DNA from: Gammaproteobacteria bacterium
Lineage (GTDB): Bacteria; Pseudomonadota; Gammaproteobacteria; JABDGN01
Direction: 5' to 3'
Assembly: GCA_016763565.1 (NCBI GenBank)
Contig: JAESTO010000028.1
Location: 1-6,295, forward strand
Length of the DNA stretch: 6,295 nt
Part shown: one piece after another, positions 1 to 5,176 of the stretch
Numbering within the stretch: position 1 is the stretch's first letter
Layout: each line of letters begins with the position of its first letter
Position numbers and translations under genes: made by a program
The notes under the pieces: model-generated
Databases searched by the model: none
What the model saw: only the letters and a program-made list of their open reading frames with translations
What the model was told of the DNA's origin: nothing

Positions 1-60
1 AAAATGTTGGTGGCGAAGTAACATGCCTTCCGACCACACGACTTTGTTAATGTTTGCCAT
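1..60 (-). CDS. tssK: TssK, T6SS baseplate-membrane connector (N-terminal 20 codons only)
   Basis: The gene starts at the ATG complementary to 58-60 and runs off the left edge of the window. The 20 visible codons include VVWSEGMLLRHQHF, which matches the highly conserved TssK N-terminus (VVWSEGMFLRPQHF-like); here His replaces the usual Pro before QHF. TssK is a cytoplasmic trimeric protein that links the T6SS baseplate wedges (TssE/F/G) to the TssL/TssM membrane complex. An AGGAAA ribosome binding site (complement of 67-72) lies 6 nt upstream and fixes the start. It is in the same direction as tssJ but separated from it by about 520 bp and a terminator, so it probably uses its own promoter. 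The identification rests on a short but very characteristic motif; the rest of the protein is not visible. Confidence 0.92.
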   Translation of the reverse strand, partial: MANINKVVWSEGMLLRHQHF

Positions 61-66
61 GGTTTG

Positions 67-72
67 TTTCCT
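67..72 (-). promoter_or_regulatory. Ribosome binding site of tssK
   Basis: The complement reads AGGAAA, 6 nt before the tssK ATG. It supports the start at position 60 and shows that tssK begins inside this window. Confidence 0.75.
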
Positions 73-88
73 ATTGATACTGTTAGAA

Positions 89-128
89 ATACGATGGAAG
101 ATTGTATCATAATGTGATATCTTCGTAT
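89..128 (-). other. Imperfect inverted repeat (stem-loop) in the tssK leader
   Basis: The arms are ATAC (89-92), GAAGA (97-101) and TATCA (105-109), pairing with TGATA (115-119), TCTTC (120-124) and GTAT (125-128). This gives 14 base pairs around a 5-nt loop (110-114), with two one-sided bulges (GATG at 93-96, TTG at 102-104). It lies between the predicted tssK promoter and the tssK ribosome binding site, so it would form in the 5' leader RNA. On the + strand it is followed by seven T (128-134), which gives it a weak terminator-like look in that direction, but the stem is AT-rich and bulged. Function is not known. Confidence 0.5.
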
Positions 129-152
129 TTTTTTGCAAGTTATTATTATTGA

Positions 153-186
153 GTGGTTGATAGTTTACAGAAACCAGTCAACCCAC
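153..186 (-). other. Second inverted repeat (stem-loop) in the tssK leader
   Basis: GT+GGTTGA (153-160) pairs with TCAACC+AC (178-183 and 185-186, one bulged base). Inside it, GTTT (163-166) pairs with AAAC (171-174) around the tetraloop ACAG. The result is about 12 base pairs with a small internal loop. It sits just downstream of the predicted tssK transcription start and upstream of the hairpin at 89-128, so the leader would hold two consecutive stem-loops. Role unknown; it could be a protein-binding or RNA-regulatory structure. Confidence 0.45.
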
Positions 187-210
187 CGTGATGTCTTTGC
201 AGACCCAACA

Positions 211-238
211 ATTGTATACAAAACAAACAAATTGTCAA
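211..238 (-). promoter_or_regulatory. Predicted sigma-70 promoter of tssK
   Basis: On the - strand, TTGACA (complement of 233-238, a perfect -35) is followed after 16 nt by TACAAT (complement of 211-216, one mismatch to the -10 consensus). Transcription would start near position 204 and give a leader of about 144 nt before tssK. It is the best promoter match I found in the tssJ-tssK gap. A perfect 10-bp palindrome TTGTATACAA (212-221) overlaps the -10 element and could be an operator. Called by eye, not by a scoring matrix. Confidence 0.6.
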
Positions 239-260
239 TGGCATTATCATTCACAACAGG

Positions 261-503
261 GTGTACCGTGTCAGCCGATGTGTTTATATAGAAAGATATC
301 AGGGCAAGTGCCGATGGTTGGTGGCGTACGGCCATTACGTTAAGAACCTACGGATTAAAGAATTTGCTTTTATGTTTGTTTCGGGAACCATATTGTTTGC
401 TTACTATTTACCAGAGGGCCCAAGTAAGCCTGATAAATTAATGCCTTATCGTCTGTTGAAATACATCTGCAGCATGATAGATGTGCATGTTACCTTGATT
501 TAA
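261..503 (+). CDS. Doubtful 80-residue ORF, no recognised product
   Basis: This is an open frame with a GTG start (261) and a TAA stop in the tssJ-tssK gap, on the strand opposite to both neighbours. I do not recognise the protein. It is rich in aromatic and basic residues and has one moderately hydrophobic stretch (about residues 36-50) that could at most be a single membrane segment. There is no convincing ribosome binding site at the GTG or at the internal ATG (371), and no good + strand promoter that I can see. In its favour, it ends 34 bp before a bidirectional terminator (537-568) that could serve it. It may be chance, or a remnant of a gene that once separated tssJ from tssK. Low confidence. 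Confidence 0.18.
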   Translation: MYRVSRCVYIERYQGKCRWLVAYGHYVKNLRIKEFAFMFVSGTILFAYYLPEGPSKPDKLMPYRLLKYICSMIDVHVTLI

Positions 504-536
504 GTGGGAGGAAAATGCGGCAGACAGCTCCGATTT

Positions 537-568
537 AAAAAAAAACCTTGCTATTGCAAGGTTTTTTT
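537..568. terminator. Bidirectional intrinsic terminator downstream of tssJ
   Basis: The stem AAAAACCTTGC (541-551) pairs with GCAAGGTTTTT (556-566) around the loop TATT. It is flanked by nine A (537-545) on the left and seven T (562-568) on the right, so it works as a hairpin plus U-tract in both directions. On the - strand it lies about 15 nt past the tssJ stop and should end the tssJ transcript before tssK. On the + strand it would end any transcript coming from the 261-503 region. Confidence 0.85.
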
Positions 569-582
569 AGTGTGATAGATGG

Positions 583-1023
583 TTACTTCAAGTGAATGTC
601 AATTTTGTTTTCCCCAGAGGATGTGTTCATAGGAATAATAGCCCGCCATTCATGACGGCTTAAATGATGGTAAGAAACCACTACACCAATATAACGTACA
701 TCTTTTGCTAATGACCACTGTTTCATCACTTTACGGCTAGGCGCAATGACAAATTTTTGTTCTTTAACTAAGTCGCTTGCTAAGGTTTTTTTCGTGGAGA
801 AAATTAAACCACGGTACGTAGCATTGCTGAATTTAGTTTTATCTTTTAGTTGATAAAGCGTTATGGCCACTGGAGACGGGCGACCACGCGAATTTGGGTT
901 TAACTTGGCACCAGTTTGCACCGTAATGGAGGCTTGGTGCACTTTGCCGCTATTATTGCTAGAACAGGCAGCAAGTAACAGAGCAGCTAAAATGAGCAAA
1001 TTAATTTTGATTAAATATTTCAT
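583..1023 (-). CDS. tssJ: TssJ, T6SS outer-membrane lipoprotein
   Basis: This 146-residue protein has a clear lipoprotein signal. K2 and K6 precede a hydrophobic core (residues 9-19) and the lipobox L17-A18-A19-C20, followed by Ser at +2, which favours outer-membrane sorting. The mature part carries the TssJ/VasD/SciN pattern: LNPNSRGRPSPVAITLYQL (about residues 41-59), a KFSNATYRGL segment, and YIGVVVSYHH followed by an EWR motif (111-127). The family forms a transthyretin-like beta sandwich that binds the periplasmic end of TssM and anchors the membrane complex. I chose the ATG at 1023. The frame stays open upstream to 1062, but those 13 codons lie on a terminator hairpin and would bury the signal peptide. 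The ribosome binding site (GAGAA) is weak. It is flanked by terminators on both sides, so expression probably depends on readthrough from the gene at 1102-1569 or on a weak promoter I cannot see. Confidence 0.94.
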   Translation of the reverse strand: MKYLIKINLLILAALLLAACSSNNSGKVHQASITVQTGAKLNPNSRGRPSPVAITLYQLKDKTKFSNATYRGLIFSTKKTLASDLVKEQKFVIAPSRKVMKQWSLAKDVRYIGVVVSYHHLSRHEWRAIIPMNTSSGENKIDIHLK

Positions 1024-1045
1024 ATTATAGTTCTCAATTAAAACG

Positions 1046-1081
1046 AAAAAAAGCCCTTCCAAAAAAATTGGAAGGGCTTTT
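1046..1081 (-). terminator. Strong intrinsic terminator of the 155-residue gene
   Basis: A perfect 10-bp stem, GCCCTTCCAA (1053-1062) with TTGGAAGGGC (1068-1077), encloses a 5-nt loop. On the - strand it is followed by seven T (complement of 1046-1052). It lies 21 nt past the stop of the 155-residue gene and upstream of tssJ, so most transcripts of that gene should end here. On the + strand only four T follow, so it is mainly a leftward terminator. Confidence 0.9.
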
Positions 1082-1085
1082 ACTA

Positions 1086-1103
1086 AAGTTAAAAATTTAA
1101 CTT
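1086..1103. repeat. Perfect 8-bp inverted repeat over the stop of the 155-residue gene
   Basis: AAGTTAAA (1086-1093) and TTTAACTT (1096-1103) are separated by two A and overlap the stop codon complement (1102-1104). It is AT-only apart from one G-C pair per arm. It could form a small hairpin just ahead of the main terminator and help protect the mRNA 3' end, but it may equally be chance in AT-rich DNA. Confidence 0.35.
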
Positions 1104-1569
1104 AGAAACCGTAGCCGCCTACTTTAACTTCATAAGCTTTGGTACCGTTTTTGTAAGTGATTTTTTCGCTACCATCTGCAACAAATTGAGCAGAAATAGA
1201 ATTTTTACGAATTTCTCTTACTACAGCCTTACCGGTTAACTCACCAGTTTGGCCATTTTTAGTACCGAAAACGATAGTAATTTTACCGCCTTCAATAGCT
1301 TTTTCAACGTCTTCTAAAGTTTTTGTCACTAAAGCATCTGTTTTCTTTTGGATATCTGTGTTTTGTTTATCGTTAAAACCGTCTTGAGCAAAATGCTTAG
1401 GATTTACATAAACAGTGAATTCTGTGTTATCTAAATTAGCATCTTTTTTACCAACGATGGCAAAATCATCATGACCAATGCTAGTAGGAATATAAAATTC
1501 TTTTTCACCTACTTGGTAGCTTTCAACGTTATCATTCTCATTAATTTTTACAGCTTTTAAACCTGACAT
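1102..1569 (-). CDS. Unrecognised 155-residue T6SS-locus protein, possible tube or secreted component
   Basis: I do not recognise this protein. It is small, soluble-looking and charged (about 19 Lys, 2 Arg and 23 Asp+Glu). It has no Cys, no Trp, no Met after the start, no signal peptide and no membrane segment. By eye the N-terminal half (1-60) and C-terminal part (97-155) look beta-rich, around one likely amphipathic helix (about 70-94); it ends in GGYGF. The start is well fixed: an excellent GAGGAGA ribosome binding site (complement of 1575-1581) lies 5 nt before the ATG. The gene has a candidate promoter of its own and a strong terminator, so it looks like a separately and strongly expressed unit. 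It lies next to tssE, where many T6SS loci place hcp (tssD), and its length and beta/helix/beta outline would suit an Hcp-like fold. However, I see none of the usual Hcp sequence motifs, so this is inference only. Alternatives are an effector, a chaperone or a locus-specific accessory protein. Confidence 0.82.
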   Translation of the reverse strand: MSGLKAVKINENDNVESYQVGEKEFYIPTSIGHDDFAIVGKKDANLDNTEFTVYVNPKHFAQDGFNDKQNTDIQKKTDALVTKTLEDVEKAIEGGKITIVFGTKNGQTGELTGKAVVREIRKNSISAQFVADGSEKITYKNGTKAYEVKVGGYGF

Positions 1570-1574
1570 AATAT

Positions 1575-1581
1575 TCTCCTC
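1575..1581 (-). promoter_or_regulatory. Strong ribosome binding site of the 155-residue gene
   Basis: The complement reads GAGGAGA, 5 nt from the ATG. It is the best Shine-Dalgarno sequence among the gene starts in this window and suggests high translation, in contrast to tssE and tssJ. Confidence 0.8.
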
Positions 1582-1641
1582 AATTGAGTTTAAGTTAAAT
1601 TGTTATTAGAGCCAGAAAGTATTCGCTCACTGACGAGATGA

Positions 1642-1650
1642 ATAGTAGCA
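1642..1650 (-). promoter_or_regulatory. Candidate extended -10 promoter of the 155-residue gene
   Basis: The - strand reads TGC-TACTAT (the -10 hexamer is the complement of 1642-1647, and the TGN extension is at 1648-1650). No good -35 is present at 16-18 nt, so it would rely on the extended -10 or on an activator. The predicted start is near 1635, giving a leader of about 65 nt. Called by eye. Confidence 0.4.
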
Positions 1651-1687
1651 AAATTGCAGGGTGATTACATTTCAATCAATCATTTGT

Positions 1688-1706
1688 TTGTAACGAATCG
1701 TAACAA
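1688..1706. promoter_or_regulatory. 19-bp near-perfect palindrome, candidate operator or activator site
   Basis: TTGTAACGAATCGTAACAA is symmetric in 8 of 9 base pairs around the central A at 1697. It lies in the divergent intergenic region, 14 bp upstream of the -35 of the tssE promoter. It is about 60 bp from both predicted start points (near 1757 rightward and near 1635 leftward), a typical position for a dimeric activator. I cannot name the regulator. Confidence 0.55.
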
Positions 1707-1720
1707 TGCTGTTCATTTAT

Positions 1721-1750
1721 TTGTCTTTCCCGTCAGCAATGTGCTATAGT
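1721..1750 (+). promoter_or_regulatory. Predicted sigma-70 promoter of the tssEFG(H) operon
   Basis: TTGTCT (-35, 1721-1726) is followed after 18 nt by TATAGT (-10, 1745-1750). A TGC extension (1742-1744) makes it an extended -10 promoter. Transcription would start near 1757, only about 24 nt before the tssE ATG. It is the only good rightward promoter in the 211-bp divergent region. Confidence 0.65.
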
Positions 1751-1780
1751 TCACGTCGATAGAAGCACGGCCAATTTACC

Positions 1781-2245
1781 ATGAAAAAAACCATTTATTC
1801 ACCATCATTGATCGACAAGTTGTTAACGGACAGTAATGTTTATACGCGCTTTAATAAAGAAATGGCACTAAACAGTATTATGCGCGATTTGCAAGATTTA
1901 TTAAACACCCATAAACCTTACCAACAACCGTCAGACGATGCTACTTTATTAAATTATGGTTTGGACGATTATACCCATTTGCATCCCCATTCAGATGCCG
2001 ACAAAGAACAGCTGCAACAAGATTTGCAACGTTTAATCAGCGATTATGAGCCACGCTTAAAAAATATTACAGTGATAATACAAGATACCAATCAAGATGA
2101 TAATTTTGCACTAAAATTTAGCATTAATGGCACCCTGTGTTTGTATGAAGATAATAACGAACAATTACCGGTGCAGTTTAATTCTGTGTATGATACATCG
2201 ATGTCACATTTCAATGTAAAAGAGGGTAGAGTGAGTGAAGCATAG
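1781..2245 (+). CDS. tssE: TssE, T6SS baseplate wedge protein (gp25-like)
   Basis: A 154-residue homologue of phage T4 gp25, and part of the cytoplasmic baseplate wedge with TssF and TssG, from which the TssB-TssC sheath is built. Family signatures in order are SLIDKLL near the N-terminus (9-15), RDLQDLLNT (35-43), LLNYGL (56-61), the conserved EPRL motif (90-93), which in this family is tied to sheath contact, and the C-terminal FSINGTL strand (113-119). Length is typical for the family. The ATG at 1781 retains the SLIDKLL segment; the next in-frame ATG (codon 28) would remove it. No good Shine-Dalgarno sequence precedes the start (only a distant AGAAG near 1761), so translation may be modest, as suits a low-copy baseplate part. 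It is the first gene of the rightward operon, and its last 11 nt overlap tssF. Confidence 0.95.
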   Translation: MKKTIYSPSLIDKLLTDSNVYTRFNKEMALNSIMRDLQDLLNTHKPYQQPSDDATLLNYGLDDYTHLHPHSDADKEQLQQDLQRLISDYEPRLKNITVIIQDTNQDDNFALKFSINGTLCLYEDNNEQLPVQFNSVYDTSMSHFNVKEGRVSEA

Positions 2246-4064
2246 TTTAGTTAAACATTATCAAAATGAATTAAGTGAGTTAGAAAAACTCAGTGAGAGT
2301 TTCTCTCAGGCTTATCCACGTATTGCCGGTAATTTACGCTTAGCCGCACACGATGTTGAAGATCCCCACATTAAGCGTTTGATTCAGGCCGTTGCTTTAT
2401 TAAATGCTCGCGTGCAAACCAAGCTAGATGATGATTTTTCGGATTTTAGCCGAGATTTATTAGATGTGTTATATCCGCATTATCAATTGCCGATTCCTTC
2501 AATGGCCTTAGTGCATTTCCCTAGCTCCCCTGATTTAACCAGCCCTTATAGCATTCCGCAACACACGGCGTTGGCGTGTAAAAATTTAACTGAAGATGTG
2601 TCGTGTCGCTTTCAAACGTGTTATGACGTCGATATTTTGCCAATCATGGTATCGTCTGCAAGGTTTTACGATCATTGCGAAGAAGTTCCTGATATTCCGC
2701 AAAAGCATTTTGCATCATCGAGTTTGCAATTACGTTTGAAATGTTTAGATCAATCTGCCAAATTTGCTGATTTAGCACCACGGCGCTTACGTTTCTATAT
2801 TCAACTAGAACGCAAATATGCTTATAAACTTTATCAACTATTATTCAATGAAACGGTAGTATTAGCATTAAGCAACCCAGCTTTTGCTGATAAACCAGCC
2901 GTATTAACCAATCATGTGATTCAATCGGTAGGTTTTGATGATGCCACAGCAATTTTGCCCCAGCCAGCACAATCATTCTCCGGCTATCGTTTGCTCAGTG
3001 AGTTTTTTGCTTTTCCCGAAAAATTTTTATTCTTTGACTTAGTGATTGACCCACAATTTTTTGGTCATATTGCCAATACGCTCGATATAGCATTTTATTT
3101 TAAAAATACGGCACCAGAATTACAGTCACGCATTAATGGCAATGTATTTCAATTGGGTTGCACGCCGATTGTGAATTTGTTTTCACAAACAGCAGAGCCG
3201 ATTCGTTTAACCGGTGAAACGACTGAGTATCAAGTATTGCCTGACGTGATACGCAGTCGCGAAAAGGAAATTTATTCCATTGAGCAAGTAACCGTCCGAT
3301 CAAATAAAGGCAAAAATATTGACTACCAAAAATTTTACAGTATGCAACATGACAAACTGCGTGAAACGCCAGGTTTCTGGCATACTATTCGTCGTGATTC
3401 TGCCACGTTAGATGGCGATAATCATACCGGCAGTGAAGTATTTATGACATTAGTCGATGGTGATAATTATAAAATTGATTATACCAACGAAGATGAAAAA
3501 TTTATCTTAGCGATTCAAGCAATATGCAGCAATGGTAATTTGCCACGCAAATTATTTCAATCAGGTTTTACGCCACAACTGTCTTTTGTTGGCGAATCCT
3601 ATCCTGCCAAAAATATGAGTTGGCTAGTGCCGGCGACACCACGTTTTAGTAAACATTTGCAAGAGGGTTTGCCGTGGCAGTTTGTTTCACATATTTCCGC
3701 CAATCATACTACTTTGTTAAGTGAAAATGGCAGTGCTTTGCGTGAAATGCTCATGTTATATGATTGCTTTGGTTCTACAGAAATACGTAATATGATTAGT
3801 CATATTCGTGGTGTTAAAACGCGTAATATGTCACAACGTATTCCTGGTAGTCACTTAGAATCATTTTGTCACGGTTTGGAAGTAACCATTGATGTAAGTA
3901 ATACTGCCGATGCAGAGATGTATATGCTAGGTTCAATATTACAGCATTTCTTAACGATTTATAGCCCGATTAATTCATTTATCCAATTAGTCGTTACCAC
4001 GAGTCACTATACTAAGGAACTTTACCGATGGCCATTACGAATCGGCAACAAATCATTTGTTTGA
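2235..4064 (+). CDS. tssF: TssF, T6SS baseplate wedge protein
   Basis: A 609-residue protein of the TssF/VasA (ImpG) family, the largest of the wedge proteins; two TssF and one TssG copies associate with TssE in each wedge. The N-terminus has the usual pattern: YQNELSELEKL, then YPRIAGNL (27-34), then DPHIKRLI with RVQTKLDDDF, and the LYPHYQLPIPSM segment (79-90). A conserved IRGVKTR stretch lies near 524-530. The C-terminus LYRWPLRIG is the classical TssF end. The start is a GTG, supported by GAGGG (2222-2226) 8 nt upstream; it lies inside the last codons of tssE, so translation is probably coupled. The 3' end overlaps tssG by 37 nt. The frame is intact and full length. Confidence 0.97.
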   Translation: MKHSLVKHYQNELSELEKLSESFSQAYPRIAGNLRLAAHDVEDPHIKRLIQAVALLNARVQTKLDDDFSDFSRDLLDVLYPHYQLPIPSMALVHFPSSPDLTSPYSIPQHTALACKNLTEDVSCRFQTCYDVDILPIMVSSARFYDHCEEVPDIPQKHFASSSLQLRLKCLDQSAKFADLAPRRLRFYIQLERKYAYKLYQLLFNETVVLALSNPAFADKPAVLTNHVIQSVGFDDATAILPQPAQSFSGYRLLSEFFAFPEKFLFFDLVIDPQFFGHIANTLDIAFYFKNTAPELQSRINGNVFQLGCTPIVNLFSQTAEPIRLTGETTEYQVLPDVIRSREKEIYSIEQVTVRSNKGKNIDYQKFYSMQHDKLRETPGFWHTIRRDSATLDGDNHTGSEVFMTLVDGDNYKIDYTNEDEKFILAIQAICSNGNLPRKLFQSGFTPQLSFVGESYPAKNMSWLVPATPRFSKHLQEGLPWQFVSHISANHTTLLSENGSALREMLMLYDCFGSTEIRNMISHIRGVKTRNMSQRIPGSHLESFCHGLEVTIDVSNTADAEMYMLGSILQHFLTIYSPINSFIQLVVTTSHYTKELYRWPLRIGNKSFV

Positions 4065-5065
4065 TTGACACGCTTAATGAGCGCATAGATTGCTACGAAT
4101 TTTTTCAGGCAGTGCGTTTGTTATTGAATGCCAGTGATTTACGTTTAGAAGATTTGTTACGCTTTAAAACATATCCAGGTTTGAAATTTGCTACCAGCGA
4201 TATTGAACATATTCGCTATACGTCCATAAATGAAAACGAATTACTGGAAATGATGGTGAATTTTATGGGAGTATTTGGCGGTAATGGCGTATTACCACCG
4301 CATTACACTGAATTAATTCTTAAGCAAGTGCGTCTGCGCAACCCAGCTATTCGTGATTTCTTTGATATCTTTAATCATCGCAGTATCGGCTTGTTTTATC
4401 GTGCCTGGGTAAAAAATCATTTTTGTATTGCCTACGAGCAAGCTAAGCGTGATCACACTCAAGAAGATAAATTTAGTAAAATTATTTATATTTTGACCGG
4501 TTATGGTCAACGTAAATTACAAAAACAATTACCGATTGCTAAAGAAAATATTGCTTTTTATGCCAGTTATTTTCAGACGCGTGCGCGTTCAGCTATCAAT
4601 TTGAGGGCAATGGTTTATCATTATTTTAAGATAGATGTTGACATCAAAGAATTTCAGGGTGAATGGCTACAATTAGGTCGAGAGGCCTTAAGTTATTTAC
4701 CCTGCCGCCGTTACCCTTGGGGGCGCAACATGCGTTTGGGCTTAAATACGAATGCGGGTGATCGCGTATGGGTTGAAAATGCTAAATTTCGCATCATATT
4801 AAAACCAGCAACAGAGGAACAATACCAACAATTTTTTCCTGGTGGCGAATCACTGTCTGTTTTGCAACGTTTAGTAAGGCAATATGTTGATCTACATTTG
4901 CGTTTTGAGATACAACTTGAACCTGCAGAAAAAATGACAAAGGCATGTCGATTGCATGCTAAGAACCCGTTGAGATTATCATGGCAAACGTGGTTGGGTG
5001 ACCCCGTTGGTTTGCAAAATAAGGAATGTGTGGTGCTCAGTGAAGAAAGTATTAAGCATTATTAA
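4028..5065 (+). CDS. tssG: TssG, T6SS baseplate wedge protein
   Basis: A 345-residue protein of the TssG/VasB (ImpH) family, full length for the family. It bridges the two TssF copies in the wedge and contacts TssK. Signatures are FFQAVRLL (25-32), the NFMGVFGGNGVLPPHYTE block (78-95), RDFFDIFNHRSIGLFYRAW (109-127), and GLNTNAGDRVWVENAKFRI in the C-terminal half. The ATG at 4028 has an AAGGAA ribosome binding site (4014-4019) 8 nt upstream, located inside tssF; the 37-nt overlap with the tssF end points to translational coupling. After its stop there is a 111-bp gap with a stem-loop before tssH. Confidence 0.97.
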   Translation: MAITNRQQIICLIDTLNERIDCYEFFQAVRLLLNASDLRLEDLLRFKTYPGLKFATSDIEHIRYTSINENELLEMMVNFMGVFGGNGVLPPHYTELILKQVRLRNPAIRDFFDIFNHRSIGLFYRAWVKNHFCIAYEQAKRDHTQEDKFSKIIYILTGYGQRKLQKQLPIAKENIAFYASYFQTRARSAINLRAMVYHYFKIDVDIKEFQGEWLQLGREALSYLPCRRYPWGRNMRLGLNTNAGDRVWVENAKFRIILKPATEEQYQQFFPGGESLSVLQRLVRQYVDLHLRFEIQLEPAEKMTKACRLHAKNPLRLSWQTWLGDPVGLQNKECVVLSEESIKHY

Positions 5066-5095
5066 GACAATGAGGCATAAATTTTTAATGGTAGA

Positions 5096-5119
5096 GGCAG
5101 GTTTCAAACTTGCCCTTTT
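5096..5119 (+). terminator. Stem-loop with short T run between tssG and tssH
   Basis: GGCAGGTT (5096-5103) pairs with AACTTGCC (5107-5114), with one G-U pair in RNA, around the loop TCA, followed by C and TTTT (5116-5119). It resembles a weak intrinsic terminator. With tssH starting about 60 nt downstream on the same strand and no clear promoter in between, a partial terminator (attenuator) or an mRNA-stabilising hairpin is more likely than a full stop. Confidence 0.45.
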
Positions 5120-5176
5120 AAAACGAATTTAAAACACAAAAACTTGATAAATTTAACTAAATAATAGGAACAAAAT

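Larger units (their letters stand above)
205..536. other. Upstream part of the tssJ-tssK gap, largely featureless
   Basis: Apart from the predicted tssK promoter (211-238), the overlapping palindrome TTGTATACAA (212-221) and one doubtful ORF (261-503), I see nothing convincing here: no tRNA, no recognisable insertion-sequence ends, no repeat array and no T6SS gene. The stretch separates two genes that are often adjacent. Confidence 0.5.

Noticed and set aside
89..134. Rightward intrinsic terminator at the tssK leader hairpin
   Set aside because: A T run follows the stem on the + strand, but the stem is AT-rich with two bulges and no clear rightward transcript leads into it; kept as a leader stem-loop instead.
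1024..1062. Longer tssJ start at 1062, adding 13 residues
   Set aside because: The extra codons lie on the terminator hairpin and would place a hydrophobic extension before a complete lipoprotein signal peptide. The ATG at 1023 gives a textbook K-hydrophobic core-LAAC signal.
1102..1569. Calling the 155-residue gene hcp (tssD) outright
   Set aside because: Position and size fit, but I could not see the usual Hcp sequence motifs, so the symbol would be a guess.
1688..1706. CRP binding site at the palindrome
   Set aside because: The spacing and half-site (TGTAAC/GTAACA) do not match TGTGA-N6-TCACA.
4028..4064. The 37-nt overlap of tssF and tssG as an anomaly
   Set aside because: Overlap of these two genes is ordinary in T6SS operons, and both ends carry normal family sequence.
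4313..4510. 65-residue open frame on the - strand inside tssG
   Set aside because: It lies wholly within the well-supported tssG coding sequence, antisense, with no start signals; a shadow of the real gene.
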